A DNA stretch of 64,000 nt from CAJBLF01 sp041675025 (GTDB lineage Bacteria > Patescibacteriota > Gracilibacteria > Absconditabacterales > Absconditicoccaceae): NCBI GenBank assembly GCA_041675025.1, contig JBAYUS010000004.1:27378-91377 (forward strand), in the 5' to 3' direction. Positions 9,176 to 19,344 of the stretch are shown here, one piece after another. Both the position numbers and the translations under genes were made by a program. Every line of letters begins with the position of its first letter. The first letter of the stretch is position 1. Under the pieces are notes generated by a model that saw only the letters and a list, made by a program, of their open reading frames with translations, was not told the DNA's origin and searched no databases.

Positions 9176-10231
9176 ATGTTTACTACAGATATCAGTAAGA
9201 TACCAAATAATGCCGGAATTTACCTGTTTAAGGACAGAAAGTGAACTATTTTATATATCGGAAAAGCAAAAAATCTTCAAAAAAGACTCTCACAATATTT
9301 TTCACCCAATTCAGTTCGAAAACAGGAAATGTTGGATAAGGCAGATAAAGTAGATTTTTTAATGGTAAAAAACGAAAGCGAAGCACTCTATTTGGAAGAT
9401 AATATGATCAAACAACATCAACCTGAATATAATAATTTATTGAAAGCTGATAATAGCTACATATATATCAAAATTACGAAAGAATCCTTTCCTCAGATTT
9501 TTTTAACCAGGAAAAAAATCAACGATAACGCGCTTTATATCGGGCCTAAAAATGATACTATACAACTTAAGAAGTTTTTACAGTATCTAAGGCAGATATT
9601 GAAATTCAGAGGCTGTAAAAATACACAATTTAAGCAAGGAAAGTTATGTTCAGATTATTATTTCTGACTCTGTCGTGGCCGATGTAAACTAGCTAAAGGC
9701 CCCCTTGATAAAGGGGGGAAACAAAAGGGGGGATTTGAAGAAGACTATAAAAGCATAATTGCTAATGTAGTATCGTTTTTTAAGTGAAATACAAAACCTA
9801 TCCAGTCAGAAATCCACCATCAGATAGAAGAAGCAATCATTCATGAAAACTTTGAACGAGCAGCTCAACTAAGAGATGTTTATCAGTCATTACAATGATT
9901 TGTCGAAAAACAGAATGTCGTCCTTCCAGAAAAAAAAGACGGGTATCTCGCATTAATGAAATCAATAGGTACGCAATTTATCTATACGGTACTAGTTTTC
10001 ACGCAAGGAAAATTGATGGATGTCATTACCAGTAAAGAACAACACAGCGATATCGAAGAAGACAGTCTCTATCTAGCAATACAGAGGACGTTTGGAGAAG
10101 CTAGTATGAAAAAAAGTAAGAATGAAATTCAAATCACCAGCAAAAATCTTAGTAAATTAGGAAAAACAACAACGAAAGAACTTTGGAAATTAGCTGAAAA
10201 TTTTTTGGATTCATATATTATTTCTCAATAA
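9176..10231 (+). CDS. uvrC: UvrC, N-terminal part up to an in-frame TAA (351 aa)
   Basis: Excinuclease ABC subunit C makes both incisions in nucleotide excision repair. This part carries the GIY-YIG domain (AGIYLFKDRKGTILYIGKA, residues 12-30, which cuts 3' of the lesion). It also has the cysteine-containing YYFGLCRGxCK region and the UvrB-binding helix (FExAAQLRD). It continues into the region before the RNase-H-like nuclease and stops at TAA 10229-10231 after SYIISQ. The same frame resumes directly with the rest of UvrC, so this is a nonsense mutation, a naturally split gene or a sequence error. A 46-bp palindromic repeat at 9694-9739 is translated inside it as KGPLDKGGKQKGGFE. Confidence 0.88.
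9694..9739. repeat. 46-bp palindromic repeat inside uvrC (family A)
   Basis: The core CCCCCTTGATAAAGGGGG forms a hairpin and is followed by a second G-run and ATTTGAA. It matches the repeat inside trmD (21768-21813) over all 46 positions with three substitutions and no gap, and is read in the same frame in both genes. Confidence 0.9.
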
Positions 10232-10249
10232 CTTCAAGAAGAAAGTACG

Positions 10250-10885
10250 ATGATTAACGATATGTTTAAGACGCTGCAAGCGAGGTATGGACTGAAAAAT
10301 ATACCATATAAAATAGAATGCATCGACATTTCTCATCTCAGTGGATGACGAACAAGTGGATGACTTTCTTGTCTGATGGCATGACTCCCCTACAAAAAAT
10401 GATATCGCAAATACAAAATCAAAGCGAAAAAATCCGATGATTATGAAGCATTACAAGAACTTTTGGAACGTAGAGAAAATAGCTGATGAGAACTACCAAA
10501 TTTATTGATTATCGATGGTGGAAAAGGTCAGTTGGGGGTAGTAAAAAAGTTGTGTAAGGATCCAAAACGAAAAAAAATAATCAGTCAGATTGATATTATT
10601 TCTTTGGGAAAATGAGAAGCAAGGACCAAATCCAACATCTGAAAAACTAAAAAACTAATGGCCTCCTTGTCAAAGGAGGAGCTATCCGCCGATGCGGATG
10701 GAGGATTTGTACAACCAAACAAGCTTATAACCGAAATAATCTATCGTCTGGATGATAAACTCAAAATTCACGAAATACCTATGGTCTATGACCAAGCAGA
10801 TAAAATATTATTAAAAGCTAGAGATGAAGCGCATAGATTCGCAAATTCTTATAGAAAAAAACAGATGAGCCAAGAACGAAAGTAA
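10250..10885 (+). CDS. uvrC: UvrC, C-terminal endonuclease part (211 aa)
   Basis: This is the RNase-H-like nuclease domain that makes the 5' incision. Catalytic residues appear intact: Asp in ECIDISH, Asp in LIIDGGKGQ, and His in RDEAHRFA. The usual C-terminal tandem helix-hairpin-helix domain is absent. It lies in frame with the upstream half after a single TAA. The ATG at 10250 is the first possible reinitiation codon, preceded by an AGAAGAAAG purine stretch. A repeat of family A at about 10656-10708 adds a foreign loop (ASLSKEELSADADGGFV) between the SLGKGEA motif and the IYRLDDK segment. Many glycines are TGA. Confidence 0.85.
10656..10708. repeat. Palindromic repeat inside the uvrC 3' part (family A variant)
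   Basis: GGCCTCCTTGTCAAAGGAGG forms a hairpin, followed by a second small hairpin ATCCGCCGATGCGGAT and GGAGGATTT. The same CCTCCTTG and GATGCGGATGGAGGATTT blocks occur in the intergenic cluster at 50.3-50.5 kb. Confidence 0.8.
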
Positions 10886-10966
10886 AAACGAGTAATTTTT
10901 TGAATTTTACGCCATTTTAGTCATTTTTTGGCAAAATTAAGCGATTTACAATGATTTATCAGTGAT

Positions 10967-10993
10967 GGACACAAAAAAAGTGTCCGTTTTTTT
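10967..10993 (+). terminator. Terminator after uvrC
   Basis: The stem GGACAC/GTGTCC with an A7 loop is followed by GTTTTTTT. The next promoter's -35 box overlaps the T-run. Confidence 0.85.
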
Positions 10994-11019
10994 GACAGAA
11001 AAATTTTTCTGAGTATAAT
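10992..11019 (+). promoter_or_regulatory. Near-consensus promoter of the coiled-coil gene
   Basis: TTGACA (10992-10997) and TATAAT (11014-11019) are separated by 16 bp. The predicted start lies about 30 nt before the ATG at 11057, so the in-frame ATG at 11021 is excluded as start. Confidence 0.85.
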
Positions 11020-11056
11020 TATGTTAGAGAAAATTTTTATTCATTCAGATAGTATA

Positions 11057-12061
11057 ATGAGTACACTCGACACAACAAAAACAAGAGACGAGTTAGTGAA
11101 CGAACTGGATATAGCAAATGCCAGTTTTGATTGAGCAAAAGCAAAAGAATTAGAAGCCGCAATTAAAAAAATAGATGAACAAGGAAAAGAACATAAAACA
11201 GAAATGACAGAGGCAACACAAAAAGCTACACAACAAAAAACCATGAAAATGGAAGAACTTACAAATCTTCTGAATGATAAACCAGAAAATACAAAAGAAA
11301 ATGCAGAAAAAATCATAGAAAAATCAAAAACTAGACTTTGAGAGACTATCGAAAGATATATAAATAAAATCAAAGAAATTAAAAATAGCAGTGAAAGCGA
11401 AAAAAAGAATCAAGAAAGTGAATTAAAGATTATAAAAGAAGAACTCAAAAAAACAAAAGAAGAATATGAAAACGCAAAAAGTTTTTTTCTTGGAAAAATA
11501 GATTATAAGACAGAAGAATTAGGAAAAATTTCTACAAGATGGATTAGATTTGGTAAAAGAGAAACAAAATGATGAGTAGTAACACGTATGCTTACTGAAA
11601 GACTACAATTTACTACCATCAGAAGAAGAATGACAGAAAATAAACTTATAGAAAAATTTAATAAAATATGAGACAAACCTATAGATGGAGTAAGATTTAT
11701 TATGGGATTTGAAAAACCAAGATTCCTCCGCTATACAGGAATTAATCTCTCTGCAGGAATAAATAAAATAGGTTCAAATATAGGACTTCAAATGAATCCA
11801 GAACAATTTCACAATCAATTCAATAGAGGAAAAAATAATCTTTTCGCAGTTTTAGATAAAGGAGAAAAAACAGAAGAAGAACAAAAAACAATCGATGCAC
11901 TCAAAAAAAGAATAAACTATTACGGTTATGCATATGCAAAACAAAGAGCTACTGCATGGACAAATCCATTCATTGAAACAGAAAAAAACGCTACCAAAGA
12001 AGATAAAATAATCCAAATGAACGTCCCAGCAAAAGAAGGACAAATAAAAAAAGTAGCATAA
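11057..12061 (+). CDS. Coiled-coil protein of unknown function (334 aa)
   Basis: Not recognised. Residues about 1-165 are Glu/Lys-rich and predicted coiled coil. The remaining half is mixed (FGKRETKGGVV..RMLTERLQFTTIRRRM, then a Gly/Asn-rich stretch and a charged helix). No signal peptide or membrane segment. TGA encodes glycine at 11130, 11339, 11570 and 11669. It has its own strong promoter and is the first gene of a run of unfamiliar proteins ending in an L,D-transpeptidase. A structural or scaffolding role is only a guess. Confidence 0.65.
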
Positions 12062-12088
12062 ATTTTATTTTTATATAATTATCACACC

Positions 12089-12376
12089 ATGGAAAACGTT
12101 AAAAACATTCAACAAGCAACTGATTACATCTATTCTCAACTCAAAGAAATCAATCCTGAGATACAAAAGGATGACGTATATGACACGATCATGGATGAAA
12201 TCTTAGAATCCGTAGAATTCACATTGACTGACGAAGATGTAAAATTTTTGGAAGATAATGAAAAAGATACAACAGCTATCGATGAATATCTTCAATCAAA
12301 AATCCCTGACTACAAAGACTTACTCTCTGATATCGTTGTTGATATGGTAAGCGATGAAATCGTAGAAGCAGAATAA
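12089..12376 (+). CDS. Small acidic protein (95 aa)
   Basis: A highly acidic, helical protein without TGA codons. Its pattern (helix, PDYKDLLSDIVVDMVSDEIVEAE-like C-terminus, repeated DE pairs) resembles the protein at 19998-20339, which has ISNFPEFLDKVYDDFETMYLKEF in the corresponding place. The two may be distant paralogs of a small CPR-specific family. Function unknown; the charge suggests a partner-binding or chaperone-like role. Confidence 0.6.
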   Translation: MENVKNIQQATDYIYSQLKEINPEIQKDDVYDTIMDEILESVEFTLTDEDVKFLEDNEKDTTAIDEYLQSKIPDYKDLLSDIVVDMVSDEIVEAE

Positions 12377-12408
12377 AATATATCTTTTTATCCCATTATA
12401 TACAACAA

Positions 12409-12732
12409 ATGGATCAATTAACAAAAAAATTACCCAAATCAAATACTTGGAAAGGTTTGAAAAAAAAACTTATAAAACTTGGGTGTGCTAGCGCAATAGC
12501 CTTAACTCTTTCAAGTTGTGGAGCAAAAGAATCAGATGTAACTAAAACAGCAAAATCACACGATAATGATGTAGAAAACGTAACAACAGCAAAAGAAAAT
12601 GTAACAGACAAAGAAGAAGCACTTAAAAAAGCAACTATTGATCTTCAAGATGCACGTCAAGAACTCATAGATGCAAAAAAAAAAGAACAAGAAAGTAAAA
12701 AAGAAACAAAACAAAAAGCAAATAGCTTATAA
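12409..12732 (+). CDS. Small lipoprotein with coiled-coil tail (107 aa)
   Basis: An unusually long basic N-region (KKLPKSNTWKGLKKKLIKLG) precedes a hydrophobic stretch and the lipobox LSSC (C37), giving a mature lipoprotein of about 70 residues. The mature part is Lys/Glu/Ala-rich and predicted to form one long coiled coil, like Lpp-type or adhesion stalk proteins. No TGA codons. It is followed by a terminator. Confidence 0.65.
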   Translation: MDQLTKKLPKSNTWKGLKKKLIKLGCASAIALTLSSCGAKESDVTKTAKSHDNDVENVTTAKENVTDKEEALKKATIDLQDARQELIDAKKKEQESKKETKQKANSL

Positions 12733-12757
12733 AAAATAAAACACAGAAAAACATAAG

Positions 12758-12784
12758 AAACTGGCTAATTTGGTCAGTTTTTTT
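12758..12784 (+). terminator. Terminator after the lipoprotein gene
   Basis: AAACTGGC pairs with GTCAGTTT (one G-U) around a 7-nt loop and is followed by further T residues. Confidence 0.75.
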
Positions 12785-13085
12785 GTATCTAAAAAAAATA
12801 CTAAAATACAAATGTCAGACCTGCCTGCGGCAGGCAGGTGCACGCCACGAGATAGTAATTCAAACACAGATGAAACAATTAACTGGAACGAACCGAAATG
12901 GGGACCCGCCTAGGTGGGGTTTGAGGTGAGTTGGTAAGTCATGTGTATTTGAAATATTCGTCCTGAGTTCTGCATCTGACTTGATGTTTTTGGTTACTTT
13001 TTTTATCAAGAAAAAAAGTGACCCTGCGGAGCATTCAAAAATAAAAAAATAGCTAAATTTTAATCCATAAAAAGTTCCATAATAT
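12785..13085. repeat. Repeat-rich intergenic region (300 bp, no gene)
   Basis: It holds the 21-bp palindrome ACCTGCCTGCGGCAGGCAGG(T) at 12819-12839 (family B) and a GGGGACCCGCC..GGTGGGG hairpin near 12900-12920. A hairpin GGTTACTTTTTT..AAAAAAAGTGACC (12992-13023, the family also seen near 6.19 kb) is followed by CCTGCGGAGC. Base composition is visibly richer in GC than the flanking genes. No plausible coding frame. Confidence 0.65.
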
Positions 13086-13114
13086 TTGACAAAAATGGCG
13101 TTCGCGAGTATAAT
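13086..13114 (+). promoter_or_regulatory. Perfect-consensus sigma70 promoter
   Basis: TTGACA (13086-13091), a 17-bp spacer, and TATAAT (13109-13114). The ATG at 13153 is 38 nt downstream of the -10 box. Confidence 0.9.
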
Positions 13115-13152
13115 TAAGTATTCCGAAAAAACTTTATATATTCCCATAAAAA

Positions 13153-16100
13153 ATGGCTATCACTCCAAACAAAAATCTAGAACTTGTATCAGCTCAAAAC
13201 CAGGTCAAAAGCAAAAAAGACCAGATGCTTGAAAATCTTAAACTTGAGATGATCAAAGACTTAAAGCTTGACCAAAATCTCATCAAGAGAAATGAACTTA
13301 TGGGAGAAATTTCCAAGACGAGAGAAAACACATTTTTTCCAGCACAAATAAATTTCTGAGGAAAGATTATAGAAATCAAAGAACAAGGAAAATATAAAAC
13401 ATTAGTAGCCCAATATAAAAAGATAAATACAGAAAATTCAATAGATAAAGAAGAAATACTTAAACAACTCGATAAAGAACTCAGTGAACAAATTATTTTG
13501 GATCAAAAGAAAATGATCTTATTTGAAGGAAAAACAGCAGAAGAAGAAACAAAATTATCTTTTGAAAGATTAGATAAAAACAACAAGTACAATAAAAAAA
13601 TAGAACTTATCAAAAAAACAAACGGAGAAGTTACACATTTCGTTATCAAACGAACAGAAGCGCAAATTAAAGAATTAGAAAGAGCAGAGAGAGCATACGA
13701 AGCACTTCATGGTGGTGAAGTTAAAGAAACAGAAAAATCACAAGCTACGAAGTGACTACAGTCAAAAATATCAACACTACAAAAATCACCTGAAATAATA
13801 AATACTAAAGATAAAAAAATAATCCCAACACCAATTGAAGAAGAAGAAAAGGAATTTGAATCAATGATAGAACATACATCAACCATTTCTGATACTACAA
13901 AAATTACTCGTGCTATCGCTGAACGTGAAGCAGGAGAAAAGTTAAGAAAGATATATAAAAATACTACACGATACAAACCACGATCATGGCCAACTAAAGC
14001 AGCACTATTTGTAGGAAGATGATATATGAAAGATTATTATACCCGCAAATATATGAAAATGAAATGAGGTATGCAACGAGATGAAAATCTTGTAAAATGA
14101 GCAGACCGTCATGCAATGGAATTGGAAAATAATTTTAAAAACATAGATAAACTTGCTACTATCGATGAAACAAATTATCCAGAAACATACAAAGAAATAC
14201 AGATTATAAAAGATGAATTAATTCAAGGGGCGATAAATGAAGATACTTTCAGAAAAGATTTCAAATCAATTATAGAAGACAAAACACTTGATGCGAGTAA
14301 TCCTGTTTCAAATATCATCAAAGAAAATAACATACAACAGATGTCATCAAATGTAGCTGAAGACGTGCTTGCATTTAGAGATCATCAAAAACTAGTAAAG
14401 GAAATTACAAAAAATATGTTTCAAAATCCAGCAATAGCAGCGTGAGATCCAGTAGCAGAAAAGAATTTTAATATATTTGCTAGAGAAAGAATTATAGAAT
14501 ATTTCAAAACATATCAAAAAAATCCAACATTTTTGAAAACACTCAACATTAAATTTGATGATAAAGATGCAATGAAAAAACTCAGTAATTATCAAGCTCA
14601 TAATGGAGCATTGACGATGATAGCAAAACAAACAATGATGCTTAAAGTACAAATTCTCGCAAAATGAGAAGAAGCATATGATGTAAAACAAGAGGTAAAA
14701 TGATTTAGAGGTACAATGACAAAAGCTGGTGATCGATTGGATAAACCAATTTCAGATACAAGTAGATTTGGTAAATGGTTAGAAAAACATCCATTTGCAA
14801 AAAATGCATTCTGAACACTTCGATGAGTAACAAAACTTGGAGCAATAATTACTCCAGCAATACTCCTCGCTCCTCTAGGACCACTCGCAGTTGCATGATG
14901 AGTAGGTACAATGGCATTTGTTAAAACGTTTATCAAAAAACATGCGCATTACAATAAAGAACATGTTGGATATCAAAGAAATCAGGCAGTTAATCTTATG
15001 GAAAATAGAAATGAACGTGAAAAATTAATGAACGAAATAAGCAAGATGAATCCAGCAACAAGATTTATGTTGTATCATTTTGGATTTGGTAAAAAAGCTA
15101 GAGATGTAAGACAATTTAAAGATTATATAATGACAACACACGATCAGCTAAAAAATTCCAAAGAATTGACAAACAGCATAAATGATTTATTGACTCAACC
15201 AGAACTCGACGGTACAAAACCAAGGCAATTAGAAGATTTAATTGGGCAAGCACTTGCACGTCTAAATTTTCATAAAAAAACAGGACAGAATTTCTTAGGA
15301 TCTGAAAATAAAGACGAAGCAGAAAAAGAATATCAGACAATATATAGATTGGTACTTTCAGGAGCAATGAGATTGGATAAAAAGCTAGACGAATTTGAGA
15401 CTACGAGAACATATAAAAGAGAAATGGATCTTATCAATAACGGAACAGGTAATGAAGTAAACGAAATCGGATATCAAAAATCACGAAAGAGATTTAAATA
15501 TCGTCAAACAGAAAAATCATTGGTTGGTGCAGCGAAAGCATGAGGACTTGCCTTTGGATTATCATACCTTGCCACAAGCTTAGCAAGTACAGATACATCT
15601 AGTCATACTGTAAGCGATAAAGGTAATATAGGAGAAAATTTTATGCTAGGTAAACATGAATTGGCTGGAGATAACAACCTCTATACTCAATCAAAAGAAT
15701 TTTTCGGAACTCCAAACGCAGGGCATCAGACGATAAATTTCCAATACGGATGAGGAACAGATGCGACTCACGTACTTTCATGACACCTTACTCAATCAGA
15801 ATATCTTACTAAAGTAGTTGATGTACAAAAAGAAATCTTACAAATGACAAATATCAGTGAATGAACCAAAATCAATCTTATCAACGAAATCCACAATAAA
15901 CCTCGAGAACAAGTACGAACAGAAAAAGGATTTACAAACGACTATCTCCAAGGAATGAGATGTGTAGAAGGACTCGAACAAACAGCAAAAGCACTAAACG
16001 ATAGCTGAGTAAATTCATGAACTATAACACTTAACGCAGCATACAACGGATCAGCATATGATATCGTAGGACAAACATATAATAACGCTGGAGAAAGAAT

Positions 16101-16323
16101 AGTACAAGGAGCCTTGAATTATTCACAAACAATAGCGACTCCAGAAAATATTATACCAATACCTATTCCTGCATATATAAACACATTTAAAAGAGCGGAT
16201 AGAAATGATATATTAGATATAAATACTCCGCCTACTAAAGATAAAAAATGAAGAAAAACAAAAAAAACTGAACCAGATACAGAAGAACAATCAGATTATA
16301 CTATCTTAGACAATAACTATTAA
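13153..16323 (+). CDS. Large membrane-associated protein of unknown function (1056 aa)
   Basis: Not recognised. The frame is open for 1,056 codons only with TGA=Gly. The N-terminal ~450 residues are charged and helical. A Gly/Ala-rich hydrophobic segment lies at about 561-590 (AIITPAILLAPLGPLAVAGG) and a shorter one at about 793-812 (GGLAFGLSYLATSLAS). Between them is a helical domain with a KARDVRQFKDYI-type segment. The C-terminal quarter is less charged and looks globular and extracytoplasmic, ending in a Lys/Asp-rich tail. It has the best promoter in the window, so it is probably well expressed. It heads a likely operon with the next two genes (27- and 23-bp gaps), the last an L,D-transpeptidase, which suggests an envelope role. 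Confidence 0.7.
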
Positions 16324-16350
16324 TTTTATTGTTATTAAACTAACACAATC

Positions 16351-17403
16351 ATGGATACAATAGAAAAAATTCAAGAGCTCACAAAACTTTCGCAAAAACA
16401 GCAAAAGATTTCAGAATATAAAAAAGATATTGCTGATATTTTGTGAAACGCAAATATGGAAGAAAAAGTAAAAATAGCGAAAGAAATGAGCAAAATACAA
16501 CCACTAAATGAGGATCAAGAAGTAAATCTTGGATTCATTGTTCCCCATATTGTCAAAGAAAATTATGGACCAAAGATAGAATTAAAAATAACACCAAAAG
16601 TAATTGAACCAGAGGTGATTGAACCAGAAGTCATTAAGGAACCAGTAATTATTCCCCCAAAAGTTGAGGTAGAAAAAAAGAAAATAATTGAAAAACCAAA
16701 AAAAATAAAACCAGAAGCTAAAGTGGAAATTATAGAAACTAAAAAAGCAGAACCAAAGGCCGAAAAGAAACCAAAAATTAAAGAAGAAAAACCAAAGAAA
16801 AAAGAAAAAAGAATGACAATAAAAGAAGCAATTTCAAACACACATTTTATACCAGGATTCAATATACAACAACCTAAAGTAGAAACTGAAGAAATTAAAA
16901 AGATTGAAGAACCAAAAAAAATAAAACCAGAAGCTAAAGTGAAAATTATAGAACCTAAAAAAGTAGAACCAAAGGTTGAAAAGGAACCAGAAGTAATATT
17001 ACCTATAGTAGAAAAATCTACACCAGTAATTGAAGAATCTAAAGAAAAAAAAGTTAAACCAGAGGCCAAAAAAGAAAAAATAAAAAAGGTAAAGAAGTCG
17101 TTTAATCGAAAAAAAACACGACAAAGAATCAAACCAAAATCACTACAAGAAAAAATAGACATACAAAAAGAAAAAGTACAAGAAATAACAAAAGAAAAAG
17201 AAATGCTTAGACAACAACTACGAGAAGGACTAAAAGATGATAGAGAAAAACTCAATATACTAAGCCAAGAAACATTGGAAAATGCGTTTAAAATATGAGA
17301 AATCAGTAAAAAAGAAGCAAGTGAAAGAGCTGATCACAATGATTTATATATGTTTTTTGAATTAACCAAAAAACTTGGAATCAAGGTTATTGCAGATAAA
17401 TAA
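16351..17403 (+). CDS. Low-complexity Pro/Glu/Lys-rich protein (350 aa)
   Basis: A short helical N-terminus is followed by a long PEK-rich region (residues ~75-255) with an internal duplication. KKIKPEAKVEIIE.KKAEPK at about 113-133 recurs as KKIKPEAKVKIIEPKKVEPK at about 189-209, visible also as a direct DNA repeat. A coiled coil (about 268-310) and a short C-terminal segment ELTKKLGIKVIADK follow. No signal peptide. The stretched PEAK region resembles TonB- or histone-like linkers that span distance or bind nucleic acid, but no domain fixes the role. It sits between the 1056-aa protein and the L,D-transpeptidase. Confidence 0.65.
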
Positions 17404-17426
17404 TAATTTATTTCAAAAAAATAATA

Positions 17427-18761
17427 ATGACAAATAATCTAACCTCAGATCAGATAAAAAAAAGACTCGATGAGTTAGAAATTTTGGAAAATCGAGAAAA
17501 AGAAAAATTAGAAATATTACGCAATCAAAAAAAATCAGAAATAAAAGAAAATATAAGTGATAAAGCATTAGATATTACAGAAGAAGAGAAAAAGCTTATG
17601 GAAATCTTCAAAAATAAGACACCAGAAGAAGTAAGAAAAATACTAAAAAAAGAAAAAAATAAACCAAAGATGAAAAAATTATTTCATAAAATACTAAAAA
17701 TAATAACCATTCTATGAGTTACAGGAGGACTAGTTTTTTATATTTACAATTATGGAAAAGACGAAGCAAAAAGAAAAGCCAATGAAAAAATAGAAGAAAC
17801 AATCAAAAAATGAAATGAACAAGATTCGATTGCAAAAATTTCAACAAGAATAACCATCACACCAGATATACTCAAACAACAGATATGATCAGACAAATTA
17901 ACACAATGAATTTCATATGAAGATCTAAGTATGGTGGTCAATGCTATTAATATTCAAGAAACAAGAGAACAAGTTATTGAACTATTAAGAAATGGAAAAC
18001 TAATAGAAACACAAGAACTTTTTGGTATGAAAAGAGATTCTAAATATCCATCAAATATGGCTACAGGAAAAATAGATCGCAACAGTTTAAAAAGATTTTC
18101 TAATTGATATACTGGTCTTTATGGTAAAGAACTGTTGGAAAATCAAGAGATTGCTCAAGATGTAAAAGATATATATCAAAAATTTGTTTCAGGAGAAATA
18201 AATAATAATAATGAAAATTATATTATTATTTCCAAGACAGATTATCATCTCTATCTTTTGACTAAAGAACACAAACTTCTAAGTAGACAAGTAGTATTAT
18301 TGGGAGAAGATATGGGGGAAAAAGGAGAACGAGTTCCTTATGCATGGTATAAAACAAATAAGGGAGTTATTTATCATGATAAAGAGGTAAATACAAATAC
18401 TCCAAGCTGATTATTTATTATTAATAAAAAATATACACTTACAGACAAATATATTGGAGATACGATAAATAATACTAAAAATACAATAGTACCTCTAGCT
18501 CTAATACTAGTACCGATAGACGAAAAAACATACAAAATCGATAAGACCAAATATGAATTAAATAAATATGCATTAGAAATACATCCAATATATCAACCAC
18601 CAAAAAACCTAACAGCATATAAAGATGCGATAGAAACAATAGAAATAGAGGACAATGCAAAATCTCATGGATGTATAAATACAGGTGAAGCAGCAATAAA
18701 TATAGATAATACAAACACATCAGGAAAAAATATTGTAGTTATAACTGATGATAAAAAATAA
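17427..18761 (+). CDS. Membrane-anchored L,D-transpeptidase, YkuD type (444 aa)
   Basis: Predicted peptidoglycan cross-linking or protein-anchoring enzyme. An N-terminal cytoplasmic coiled coil of about 85 residues precedes a basic stretch and one TM helix (about 91-110), placing the rest outside. The catalytic motif SHGCIN is at residues 413-418 with the nucleophile Cys416. The upstream strand pattern YHLYLLTKEHKLLSRQVVLLGED and a TPSG turn fit the YkuD fold. The usual R after the catalytic Cys (SHGCIR) is N here. TGA encodes seven or more glycines. It closes the three-gene operon and is followed by a bidirectional terminator. A large cytoplasmic coiled coil is unusual for the family. Confidence 0.85.
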
Positions 18762-18770
18762 TTATACAAC

Positions 18771-18804
18771 AAAAAAATTCTCAGGTAATACCCTGAGAAT
18801 TTTT
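18771..18804. terminator. Bidirectional terminator
   Basis: AAATTCTCAGG (18775-18785) pairs with CCTGAGAATTT (18792-18802) around a 6-nt loop, with A-tract before and T-tract after. It separates the L,D-transpeptidase gene from the convergent secreted-protein gene. Confidence 0.85.
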
Positions 18805-18823
18805 AATTAAACAACATGTGTGA

Positions 18824-19222
18824 TTATAGTAAACGTTTTACTAGACTAAAGCCGATTAAAATAACAATACATACCAAAAGACGATAAATGAATGCAATAG
18901 GAAGACTATCAGGACTGTCAACATCACCGCCAACAACTTGAATAACAACCTTTAAACTGTCATTAGGGTCAACATTACTTGTGTAACCAGATTGTACCCA
19001 TTGAGACATTTTCTTTTTTCCATCAGCATAAATGTCGATTTTTTCAGAATTTGTTATCGTATCACTCTTTACAATTATTATGGAGTCAATACCTGCAATA
19101 AATGCAGTATCACCCTTAGCAATGGAAACTCTGTTTCCAGCAACAATAGTATCATTTGTATTAGCTTGTGCAAAGCTTGTCACTATGACAAACAAAAATG
19201 CGAATATCAAAAATTTTTTCAT
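18824..19222 (-). CDS. Secreted/anchored protein, paralog 1 (132 aa)
   Basis: A signal peptide (MKKFLIFAFLFVIVTSFAQA) leads into a ~85-residue beta-rich extracellular part beginning NTNDTI. This is followed by VVGGDVDSPDSLPIAF and a C-terminal TM helix with a basic end (LVKRLL), the layout of a surface anchor. The architecture, the NDTI start and the VIQ..GDxxxPxxLP segment before the TM match the neighbour at 19345-19845, so the two are tandem paralogs. Function unknown. Confidence 0.72.
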   Translation of the reverse strand: MKKFLIFAFLFVIVTSFAQANTNDTIVAGNRVSIAKGDTAFIAGIDSIIIVKSDTITNSEKIDIYADGKKKMSQWVQSGYTSNVDPNDSLKVVIQVVGGDVDSPDSLPIAFIYRLLVCIVILIGFSLVKRLL

Positions 19223-19250
19223 GTTTTTTTATTTAGTTTATTTATTTGTT

Positions 19251-19270
19251 TAAATACTTATAAGTATTTA
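19251..19270. promoter_or_regulatory. 20-bp perfect palindrome overlapping the -10 region
   Basis: TAAATACTTATAAGTATTTA is its own reverse complement. It covers the -10 box (TATAAG on the minus strand) of the paralog-1 promoter, a classic operator position for a dimeric repressor. Confidence 0.6.
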
Positions 19271-19284
19271 ATAACAAATGTCAA
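19257..19284 (-). promoter_or_regulatory. Promoter of secreted paralog 1
   Basis: On the minus strand TTGACA (19284-19279), a 16-bp spacer and TATAAG (19262-19257). The same box spacing and -10 sequence precede paralog 2. Confidence 0.7.
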
Positions 19285-19296
19285 GAGAAAAGAAAA

Positions 19297-19320
19297 AGTC
19301 TCCAGAATAAAAATTCTGGA
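19297..19320 (-). terminator. Terminator of secreted paralog 2
   Basis: TCCAGAAT / ATTCTGGA with a 4-nt loop is followed on the minus strand by GACTTTTTCTTTTC. Confidence 0.75.
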
Positions 19321-19344
19321 AACTCTATAATAAGAATAATGTGA

